A stretch of DNA of 12,240 bases from an uncultured Fibrobacter sp. (GTDB lineage: Bacteria; Fibrobacterota; Fibrobacteria; Fibrobacterales; Fibrobacteraceae), in NCBI GenBank assembly GCA_937891805.1, contig CALATK010000216.1:1-12240 (forward strand), written 5' to 3'. The notes under the pieces were generated by a model. The model had not been told where the DNA came from. It did no database searches and was given only the letters and a program-made list of their open reading frames with translations. Made by a program: the position numbers and the translations under genes. Below are positions 6,685 to 12,240 of this stretch, one piece after another. The stretch's first letter is position 1. Each line of letters starts with the position of its first letter.

Positions 6685-8748
6685 ATGTTCCATATAGTCA
6701 CACCTGAAAAAGGAAAGCCGTTTACCATCGGACGAAAGGAGGATTGCGACATCCGATTCTCCGACGTTTTCGTTTCCAGGGAACATGCGACCATAGAATT
6801 TGCCGATGGTTCATGGAATCTAAAGAACCTTTCAAGCAATAGCGTCACCCAGGTCAACGATGAAGACGTCTCTGAAATTTCTCTGAAAGATGGCGACATC
6901 ATCGTCATCGGGCTTCACCGCTTGAGAGTGACTTTACGGGGCGACGTCCTTTCCCTGCTGCTTCTGGATGCATCTGATTCTACGGAATCATATACCTTGA
7001 CCTCAGAAGACCAGGAGATTACACTGGAAGGTGAAAACGGGAACACCGCGTTGAAGGCGAAACTTTTGGATTCTGGCTGCAGACTCCATTTTGCAAAAAA
7101 ACTGACGGATTCCGACGGCAAAAAGACACACGAAATACGCCTGGATGCAGGCGACACCATCCGTCTTGAAAACTTCGAGTTTTCGTTCCAGGCTGGCGAC
7201 CTGCTGGTCAAGCGGGTCATGTCCGGATTTGACGTGACGCTTAGGAATCTAGATGTCTATGCCGGCAAAAAAGAGCTGTTGTCCGACATAAACCTCTACC
7301 TGCCCGCAGGAGAAATTCTTGCCATTATCGGACGCTCCGGCCAAGGAAAATCTTCGCTCCTAAAACTGCTGAAAGGGGAATACACCAAGTCTCCCGAAGG
7401 CGAAGTCCTTTATTCCGGGCTGGATTACCGCAACAAGGAAATCCGCAAACGGATAGCCTTCTTACCGCAGGACCCGGCGCTCCACAAGGACTTGACCGTC
7501 ATGGAAACGCTCCTGCATGGGGCGAAAATTTCCATGGACAAAAAGGAGCTGAAGGAATCTTTCCAGGAACGGGCTGACCGAATTTGTGAACTGTTCGGAC
7601 TCACCGCCCGCAAGAACAACCCCGTAAAGACTCTGAGCGGTGGCGAAATGCGAAGGCTTGCCTTGGCCCAGGAACTTATCGGCTCTCCTGGCCTGATTGT
7701 GCTGGACGAGCCCCTTTCGGGCTTGGACCCCTACAACGCAAACATTCTGTGCACCCACCTGAAACAGCTGGCCTTCTTGGGCCATACGGTAATTCTCACC
7801 ACCCACAGCTACGAGGCCCTGAATATCGCCAACAAGGTGTTGGTTATCCATCAGGGAAAACAGGTGTTCTATGGTTCACGCGAAGAATCGGTGGGGTTTT
7901 TCAATACCAAAAGTGCCGAAAGTATTTTAGCGGGATTGAACGACGACTCCTTTATCCGTTGGGCCTCTTCGAAAAAATCTATGGAAGTAGCTGAAGGCGA
8001 AAAAAAGAACCGAACCTATTTCAAGACCGATAAAAAATCGACTCTGCTTCCTTACCATATCCAGTTGATTCTCAAGCAGTGGTTTCGCGACAAGGGAAAA
8101 CTCTTTGCCCTGTTTATACAGCCCTTTATCCTCGGATTTGTCTTCTCCCAGATTTTTTCCAACAATTCGCCTCTTGGGATTGTAAGCTTTGCCTTAATCC
8201 TCTGTGCCAACTGGTTTGCCCTTTCCCTTTCGATTCGAGAAATCGTCCAGGAAAAAGAAATCTTGACTAACGACTTGCGAAAAGGCATGTCCATCGCCCC
8301 CTACCTGCTTGCCAAAACGGGAATTCCCTCCGTTGCAGCCTTTATGCAGACCTTCGTTATTTACGGTTTTATCTCCTTCAAGGTGACGATGCATCCGACC
8401 TTGCCGATTCTTGCCCTTGTGTTTGCCCTGACGGTGATTCCTGCCGTGAGCATGGGTTGCCTTGTCAGCGCATTTTCCAAGAATCCCGGACAGGCAAACG
8501 CTTTCTTGCCCCTGATTATCATTCCGCAGGTGGCCTTGGCCGGAGCCCTTGTTCCCCTGGACCAGATGCAGGCTATCGGAAAGGCTCTTTCCTTTGCCAT
8601 TTGGTCAAGGTTCGACCAGGACGCCCTTCTGGATTTACTTTTGGACAGGCCTTTCGAGAGCCTGAACTTTGTAATGCTGATGACACTCATCATTATATTT
8701 TGTATTATAACCTTCGTCAATTTACACCTCCTTAGAAAAGCAAAATGA
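6685..8748 (+). CDS. FHA-domain ABC transporter (ATPase and permease fused)
   Basis: This is a 687-aa half transporter of NBD-TMD order, like ABCG or Rv1747 proteins. Residues about 1-85 form a cytoplasmic FHA domain with FTIGR (G16, R17), SREH (S31, H34) and N52/N58, which are the expected phosphothreonine-binding positions. Residues about 88-176 are beta-rich and may be a degenerate second FHA copy. The ABC ATPase spans about 183-400 with Walker A GRSGQGKSS (216-224), Q-loop Q262, signature LSGGE (317-321), Walker B LIVLDEP (337-343) and H-loop H374, so it should be catalytically competent. Six hydrophobic segments follow at about 472-493, 498-517, 540-562, 572-597, 604-625 and 661-683 (ABC-2 type permease). 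It would work as a homodimer; cargo and direction are unknown, with export likely from the family. The downstream kinase gene overlaps it by 4 nt and probably phosphorylates a partner of the FHA domain, or the transporter itself. Confidence 0.85.
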   Translation: MFHIVTPEKGKPFTIGRKEDCDIRFSDVFVSREHATIEFADGSWNLKNLSSNSVTQVNDEDVSEISLKDGDIIVIGLHRLRVTLRGDVLSLLLLDASDSTESYTLTSEDQEITLEGENGNTALKAKLLDSGCRLHFAKKLTDSDGKKTHEIRLDAGDTIRLENFEFSFQAGDLLVKRVMSGFDVTLRNLDVYAGKKELLSDINLYLPAGEILAIIGRSGQGKSSLLKLLKGEYTKSPEGEVLYSGLDYRNKEIRKRIAFLPQDPALHKDLTVMETLLHGAKISMDKKELKESFQERADRICELFGLTARKNNPVKTLSGGEMRRLALAQELIGSPGLIVLDEPLSGLDPYNANILCTHLKQLAFLGHTVILTTHSYEALNIANKVLVIHQGKQVFYGSREESVGFFNTKSAESILAGLNDDSFIRWASSKKSMEVAEGEKKNRTYFKTDKKSTLLPYHIQLILKQWFRDKGKLFALFIQPFILGFVFSQIFSNNSPLGIVSFALILCANWFALSLSIREIVQEKEILTNDLRKGMSIAPYLLAKTGIPSVAAFMQTFVIYGFISFKVTMHPTLPILALVFALTVIPAVSMGCLVSAFSKNPGQANAFLPLIIIPQVALAGALVPLDQMQAIGKALSFAIWSRFDQDALLDLLLDRPFESLNFVMLMTLIIIFCIITFVNLHLLRKAK

Positions 8749-10256
8749 GTCCCGAGAATCAATCAAATACTTTCCCTCGCCCCTTTAACGAAAACTACGA
8801 CCTGATAGATACTCTCGGACGGGGAGGCATGGGCTACGTCTATAAGGCCCTGGACAAAAGGCTCGGCCGCGAAGTGGCCCTGAAGGTGTTGGACTCATCT
8901 TCTGACGAAGAGGCAATCCAGAGGTTTTATCTGGAAGCCCAGGCCATGAAAGAACTGGACCACATGAACATTGTCCAGATTTTCGACTTTGGAAAGCAGG
9001 CCAACCAGCTTTTTATTGCCATGACCTATGTGAAGGGCGTGGCGCTTTCCGACATTTTGCAGAAGCAGAGCAAACTCCCCTTCTCTTCTATTGAGGTGAT
9101 TATCAAGCAGATTGCCCGCGGTCTTTTGTATGCCCACAACCGCGGTATTGTCCATAGGGATGTGAAGCCCTCCAACATCATGATTACCCACGATAACCGT
9201 GTCTATATCATGGATTTCGGGATTTCTTACATCCAGGAGATGGAAAAACAGCGCCTTACCAGAACGGGCATGACCATGGGCACGCCCGAGTATATGTCTC
9301 CGGAGCAGTGCCACGGCGAAGAAGTGACCCTCCAGTCTGATATCTACAGCATGGGCATCATTTTGTTTGAAATGACCTGCGGACAGCTCCCGTTCAACGG
9401 CAACAAGCCCATAGAGATTGCCATTCAGCATGTGCAGAAACAACCGCCTGACCCGCGACAGTTCAGGCCGGACATGCCAAAGGGGCTTGCAGAGATGATA
9501 CTCAAATGCCTCAAGAAAAAGCTGAACGAGCGTTTCCACGACATGCAGGAGTTTTTGGATACCTGCGATGCGGTTTTCCCGCAAAAGGACACCCGAAGCA
9601 CAGGCAAAATTACAGGACGGAAAACTTCTTTGTTCAGCCATGGCAGAGAATCCATTGCCGAAGTGGCCACCAAGATTCCTTCTAAGGCAAAAAAAATCCA
9701 CCGCAAGCTTACGGCTCTCGCCCTTTCCATATTCCCGCTGATTATCATCTTGATGGTGCTCTTGATGCTCACTCACAAACCCGAAAGCACCCTTCGAGAT
9801 TTAGAGTGGGACGAAGCGGTCGGTAATTTCGAGACCAAGGCCCTGGAAAATGACGGTGGTATAGATTATGGTCTAGACAACCTGAATGACGGTGACCTGA
9901 AGACGGCATGGCTCAATAGCATGCCCCTGAAGCCGCAGAATCCCGTTTTGAGCCTTTATTTCAAGAAAAACACATTGGTCACCCACCTGGGAATCGCCAT
10001 CGGGTACCAAAAATCCGTTGACGACCTTTTTGGTGACCGGTTCCGTATTTTCAAGAAACCGAAAACTCTTACGGTAGAAACCGCTGATGGATTCAAGCAA
10101 AAAATCAAGCTGGAAAATATCAAGGGCATGCAGTACCCCACCATCCAGGCCATCGAAACCACAGAACTCAAGTTCTATCTGGAAGACATCTACGAAGGCG
10201 AAAACGAAGATTTCGCCATTTCGGAAGTACGGCTCCTGGGGATGGAGGTTGATTAG
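8745..10256 (+). CDS. Hanks-type Ser/Thr protein kinase with extracytoplasmic glycan-binding-like domain
   Basis: This is a 503-aa membrane kinase. The N-terminal kinase domain (about 18-278) has the Gly-rich loop LGRGGMGYVYKA (24-35), catalytic Lys K47, helix-C E64, HRDVKPSN (137-144), DFG (157-159) and GTPEYMSPEQ (179-188). Threonines T172, T174 and T177 in the activation loop are likely autophosphorylation sites. A basic linker leads to a transmembrane segment at about 325-343. The C-terminal part (about 370-500) lies outside the cytoplasm; features such as LNDGDLKTAW, IAIGYQKS, RPKT-like KPKTLTVE and FAISEVRLLG resemble the NADase-type glycan-binding (galactose-binding-like) domain. That gives a receptor kinase that may sense an envelope glycan. 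The ATG overlaps the stop of the FHA-ABC gene (ATGA), indicating coupled translation. It is the last gene of the operon. Confidence 0.88.
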   Translation: MSPENQSNTFPRPFNENYDLIDTLGRGGMGYVYKALDKRLGREVALKVLDSSSDEEAIQRFYLEAQAMKELDHMNIVQIFDFGKQANQLFIAMTYVKGVALSDILQKQSKLPFSSIEVIIKQIARGLLYAHNRGIVHRDVKPSNIMITHDNRVYIMDFGISYIQEMEKQRLTRTGMTMGTPEYMSPEQCHGEEVTLQSDIYSMGIILFEMTCGQLPFNGNKPIEIAIQHVQKQPPDPRQFRPDMPKGLAEMILKCLKKKLNERFHDMQEFLDTCDAVFPQKDTRSTGKITGRKTSLFSHGRESIAEVATKIPSKAKKIHRKLTALALSIFPLIIILMVLLMLTHKPESTLRDLEWDEAVGNFETKALENDGGIDYGLDNLNDGDLKTAWLNSMPLKPQNPVLSLYFKKNTLVTHLGIAIGYQKSVDDLFGDRFRIFKKPKTLTVETADGFKQKIKLENIKGMQYPTIQAIETTELKFYLEDIYEGENEDFAISEVRLLGMEVD

Positions 10257-10262
10257 AGGCTA

Positions 10263-10341
10263 GGTTCGTGGCACGAGGAATGTCATCCTCGCCCATTCGA
10301 CAAGCTCAGGGCAGGCTCCGGAGAGAATCCGCTTGAGGAAT
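10263..10341. repeat. Composite dispersed repeat, copy A
   Basis: The left part GGTTCGTGGCACGAGG (10263-10278) and ATGTCATCCTCGC (10280-10292) recur almost identically in copy B, as does the right end GAATCCGCTTGAGGAAT (10325-10341; 15 of 17 match). The middle differs: it holds ATTCGACAAGCTCAGGG, a word I associate with short dispersed repeats in other bacteria, and a GCCC/GGGC pairing. CGAGGA (10274-10279) and TCCTCG (10286-10291) can also form a hairpin. The right end contains the ribosome binding site of yraN. Confidence 0.6.
10335..10340 (+). promoter_or_regulatory. Shine-Dalgarno sequence GAGGAA inside a repeat
   Basis: GAGGAA ends 6 nt before the ATG at 10347 and lies within the conserved right end of repeat copy A. 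It supports the upstream start of yraN over the ATG at 10377, which has no such site. Confidence 0.55.
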
Positions 10342-10346
10342 TAACA

Positions 10347-10775
10347 ATGAAAAATGAATCTGTGAATCGCAATTCGATGAAGTCCGTCAACCGCAAGAAG
10401 GGTAACGCCATCGAGACGGAGGCTTCGGCCTACCTGATGCGGAACGGTTATGAAATTCTGGACAGAAACTACGCCTACCGCGGAGGCGAGCTGGACATTG
10501 TGGCCCGAGACGGACAGACTGTTGTTTTCGTAGAGGTCAAGTCCGTGTGGACCGCTGGGCAAGGAAATCCTGCCGCCCGCGTCAATGCCCTCAAACAGCG
10601 TAAAATCTGGAACACTGCCTGCCATTACCTCTACACTCAAAAAGAAAAGGCCCCAAAAGGCTTTGACACACCCTGCCGTTTCGACGTCCTTTCTATTCGC
10701 GCTTACCAGAAGCCCATGCAGTTTGAACACTACAAGAACGCCTTCGAAGGGTCACAGGTGATTCCGCAATGCTAG
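10347..10775 (+). CDS. yraN: YraN family protein (UPF0102, endonuclease-like)
   Basis: This encodes 142 residues. The core RKKGNAIETEASAYL, followed by GGELDIVARDG (46-56), FVEVKS (61-66) and the C-terminal RFDVLSI (111-117), matches the YraN/UPF0102 family. E48, D50, E63 and K65 form a PD-(D/E)XK-like nuclease arrangement. The cellular role of the family is not settled; its fold relates it to Holliday-junction resolvases and restriction endonucleases. From the ATG at 10347 the protein has about 15 residues before the family core, with a repeated SVNR word (5-8 and 13-16). A start at 10377 would give 132 residues but lacks a ribosome binding site. The gene is bracketed by two copies of a dispersed repeat, so its transcription may be separate from the kinase operon. 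Confidence 0.85.
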   Translation: MKNESVNRNSMKSVNRKKGNAIETEASAYLMRNGYEILDRNYAYRGGELDIVARDGQTVVFVEVKSVWTAGQGNPAARVNALKQRKIWNTACHYLYTQKEKAPKGFDTPCRFDVLSIRAYQKPMQFEHYKNAFEGSQVIPQC

Positions 10776-10952
10776 GGATTAGGGGGATAGGATCTAGGGA
10801 AATGTGGAGTGTGAAATGTGAGGTTCGAGGCACGAGGTTCGGGGTTCGAAGTGCGGGAGATGTCATCCTCGCGCAGGCGAGGATCCGCTTAAGGAATCAA
10901 AGGTTAGAAGGTCAGAAGTTAAGGAAAAAATGGAATAAAAGGTATTTGGTCT
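10776..10952. other. Intergenic mosaic of simple and dispersed repeats
   Basis: There is no credible gene in these 177 bases. They start with variants of a TAGGG/GATAGG word (about 10772-10799), continue with GTGNGA-like words (about 10804-10820), then three GGTTCG words (10822, 10836, 10843), repeat copy B, and a Lys-codon-like AAGGTTAGAAGGTCAGAAG stretch. Such low-complexity runs suggest slippage or repeat decay. The only other signal is AAAAGG (10937-10942), 10 nt before the next start codon, a weak ribosome binding site. Confidence 0.6.
10822..10897. repeat. Composite dispersed repeat, copy B, with perfect hairpin
   Basis: This shares GGTTCGAGGCACGAGG (10822-10837; 15 of 16 with copy A), ATGTCATCCTCGC (10860-10872; identical) and GGATCCGCTTAAGGAAT (10881-10897). 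Its centre is a perfect 8-bp hairpin: ATCCTCGC (10865-10872), loop GCAG, GCGAGGAT (10877-10884). It is in the same orientation as copy A, about 570 bp apart, with yraN between them. There is no T-run after the stem, so it is not a standard terminator. Confidence 0.65.
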
Positions 10953-11546
10953 ATGCGTTTTGAAGTACATCCAGACAATCCACAGGCAAGAATCGTTAAA
11001 CTTGCGGCTGCCGCCTTGGAAGACGACGGTCTGGTTCTCTACCCCACCGAATCCGGTTATGCTATCGGTTGTAACGCGGAATCTCCGAAGGCAATCCACA
11101 AGCTTTACGCTCTGAAAAAGCCTATGAAGAAATTCTTCATGGCCCTGATCGTGCCAAACATCAAAGCGGCTACGGACTATGCCCGCGTAGATAACTTTGC
11201 CTTCAACATCATGAAGCCGAGAGTCCCTGGGCCCTACACCTTTGTTTTGCCTGCGGACCCGCACATCGCCAGGCGGCTAGACGTAAAACGTCCGGAAATC
11301 GGCATCCGTATGCCGACACACCCCTTCTTCACGGAACTGTTCCAGCATTTTGACAAGCCTATCCTGAGTACGGCGGCAAAGCTCAGCGAAGAAGACCTTT
11401 ACGACCCCGACGAAATATGGAAGACCTTCGAACACTCCGTAGAGATGATGGTGGACTGCGGGCCTATCGAAATCAACCCCACGAACATCATCAGCCTGGT
11501 GGGAGACCAGGTGGAAGTGATTCGTGGGGAATTGCTGGACCCCTAA
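10953..11546 (+). CDS. yciO: YciO-type TsaC/YrdC/Sua5 family protein
   Basis: This encodes 197 residues, close to the usual length of single-domain YciO proteins. The start VHPDNPQARIV, then YPTESGYAIGC, PGPYTFVLPA, IGIRMPTHP, ILSTAAKLS and PTNIISL follow the order seen in YciO. The fold binds ATP and makes threonylcarbamoyl-AMP in true TsaC/Sua5 enzymes, the first step of tRNA t6A37 modification. YciO members are paralogues whose in vivo role is less certain, so a threonylcarbamoyl-AMP synthase role is only possible. The ATG at 10953 has AAAAGG 10 nt upstream. The stop codon is 12 bp from the end of the convergent FISUMP gene. The KKPMKK segment takes the place of the usual KR-x-P-x-x-K-P stretch. 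Confidence 0.85.
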   Translation: MRFEVHPDNPQARIVKLAAAALEDDGLVLYPTESGYAIGCNAESPKAIHKLYALKKPMKKFFMALIVPNIKAATDYARVDNFAFNIMKPRVPGPYTFVLPADPHIARRLDVKRPEIGIRMPTHPFFTELFQHFDKPILSTAAKLSEEDLYDPDEIWKTFEHSVEMMVDCGPIEINPTNIISLVGDQVEVIRGELLDP

Positions 11547-11558
11547 TTTTTCGATTGT

Positions 11559-12240
11559 TTAGTTTCCGTTGATGCAGCGGACAGAGTAGGCGTTGCCCTT
11601 GTTGTTCACAAGCTGTCGGACCATCTGGTCTGACATGCGGCCCATGGCCCAAAGCCAAATGGTTTCGTTCCTGCCGTTCTGGGACGACCAGAAACCCGCA
11701 TATTCGCCCATATCTTCGTAACGCACCGTCTTGGAACCGATCATCTTACGGTAGCCCGAAGAGAAAACCGTAAAGCCATATTCGTCTGTGCCGCCACCAC
11801 CGTGCCAGCCCGTAGTGGCCTTCAGTTTGCTTGCAAATGCACCGCATTTATCCACACCATCGTAGCACTGGGTGAGGCCCGTCAGCATGTCCTGCCATTC
11901 CCTGTCGCGGGGCAGATGCCAACCTTCGGGGCAAGCCTTGCGGGCTCCTTCTAAATCGTAAAGACGGCCACTACGGACACAGTAGTTGTCCTTGTCCTCA
12001 TAGCACCAGGAATGCCCGGGCACATCGTAATTTACGTTCTGGGCGAACCATTCACGGCCCTCGATCTTGATGGTCCTATAAACCTGACCGTCGCGGGGGT
12101 CCTTGAACTGGCTGGAATTGTCGCGGATGGTGGCTCGGTGTTCCTGTTCTTCGCGCCTGAAATTCACCAGCAGTTCGCGCTTGTACTTTTCGCCCTTTTC
12201 GTATTTCTTGTTCCATTCGTCCTGGGCTTTTTTGTTGAAG
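11559..12240 (-). CDS. FISUMP (Fibrobacter succinogenes major paralogous) domain protein, 5' end outside the window
   Basis: The frame stays open to the right window edge; 226 residues are visible and the true start lies beyond 12240. A GTG at 12167 is in frame but is probably internal, because coding sequence continues upstream (FNKKAQDEWNKKYEKGEKYK, charged and probably helical). The FISUMP domain covers about visible residues 45-226, with DGQVYRTIKIEGREWFAQN, the RLYDLEGARKACPEGWHLP signature, WQDML, TDEYGFTVFSSGYR, GFWSSQ and the end YSVRCINGN. Six cysteines (about 79, 87, 103, 125, 132 and 222) could form disulfides in an exported protein. The family is greatly expanded in Fibrobacter and related to formylglycine-enzyme/C-lectin-like folds; its function is largely unknown, with a cell-surface role often assumed. 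Signal sequence is not visible here. Confidence 0.88.
   Translation of the reverse strand, partial: FNKKAQDEWNKKYEKGEKYKRELLVNFRREEQEHRATIRDNSSQFKDPRDGQVYRTIKIEGREWFAQNVNYDVPGHSWCYEDKDNYCVRSGRLYDLEGARKACPEGWHLPRDREWQDMLTGLTQCYDGVDKCGAFASKLKATTGWHGGGGTDEYGFTVFSSGYRKMIGSKTVRYEDMGEYAGFWSSQNGRNETIWLWAMGRMSDQMVRQLVNNKGNAYSVRCINGN

Noticed and set aside
8724..8735. ACACCTCCTTAG, identical to the anti-Shine-Dalgarno end of 16S rRNA, 9 nt before the kinase start
   Set aside because: It encodes the last residues of the ABC protein (HLLRK region) and no rRNA context surrounds it; most likely chance.
8895..9776. 293-codon open frame on the minus strand
   Set aside because: It is antisense to the kinase domain, rich in His/Gly/Asn as expected from the opposite strand of a real gene, and has no family motifs.
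10865..10884. Perfect 8-bp hairpin as a terminator of yraN
   Set aside because: No T-run follows the stem, and the hairpin is part of a repeat shared with another intergenic region.
10257..10952. Mobile element carrying yraN between direct repeats
   Set aside because: No transposase, terminal inverted repeats or target-site duplication is seen; yraN is a common chromosomal gene, so only dispersed repeats are supported.
11526..11550. GGGG/CCCC pairing followed by TAATTTTT after yciO, possible terminator
   Set aside because: Only a 4-bp stem with a 10-nt loop, and the T-run does not follow directly; too weak to annotate.

Overview
This window most likely comes from the chromosome of a Fibrobacter-type bacterium (phylum Fibrobacterota, gut or rumen). 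The strongest clue is the gene entering from the right edge, which carries the 'Fibrobacter succinogenes major paralogous' (FISUMP) domain. The mixture of a BamA-like outer-membrane barrel, an RND exporter and an intrinsic terminator fits a diderm. The genus is inferred from protein motifs only; no database search was run.

Layout. Bases 1-158 hold no convincing gene. They form a run of perfect or near-perfect hairpins ending in an intrinsic terminator, probably the 3' part of a structured transcript or a decayed repeat. A small plus-strand operon follows (173-1569): a 64-aa one-pass membrane protein, a MauE/DoxX-like membrane protein with a strong ribosome binding site, and a Nudix hydrolase overlapping it by 4 nt. 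On the minus strand, 1562-3016 encodes a signal-peptide-bearing BamA/Omp85-like barrel without visible POTRA domains; its 3' end overlaps the Nudix gene by 8 bp. Its promoter region is shared with the rightward operon through a 14-bp perfect palindrome (3027-3040) that carries a TATATT element on each strand.

The main operon (3048-10256) is tightly packed: an RND/MMPL-type exporter, a class I PLP aminotransferase (23-bp overlap), an FHA-ABC half transporter, and a Hanks-type Ser/Thr kinase (ATGA overlap). The last two form a phospho-signalling transport module. The kinase has a transmembrane segment and an extracytoplasmic domain resembling the NADase-type glycan-binding fold, and the neighbouring exporter carries an N-terminal phosphothreonine-binding FHA domain. 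The arrangement parallels the mycobacterial PknF/Rv1747 pair but with a different sensor domain. This is the best candidate for an undescribed system here.

Right side. yraN (10347-10775) sits between two copies of a composite dispersed repeat, the first of which supplies its Shine-Dalgarno sequence. A yciO-type TsaC/Sua5 protein follows (10953-11546), convergent with the 5'-truncated FISUMP gene (11559 to the window edge). There is no CRISPR array, tRNA, rRNA, integrase or transposase.
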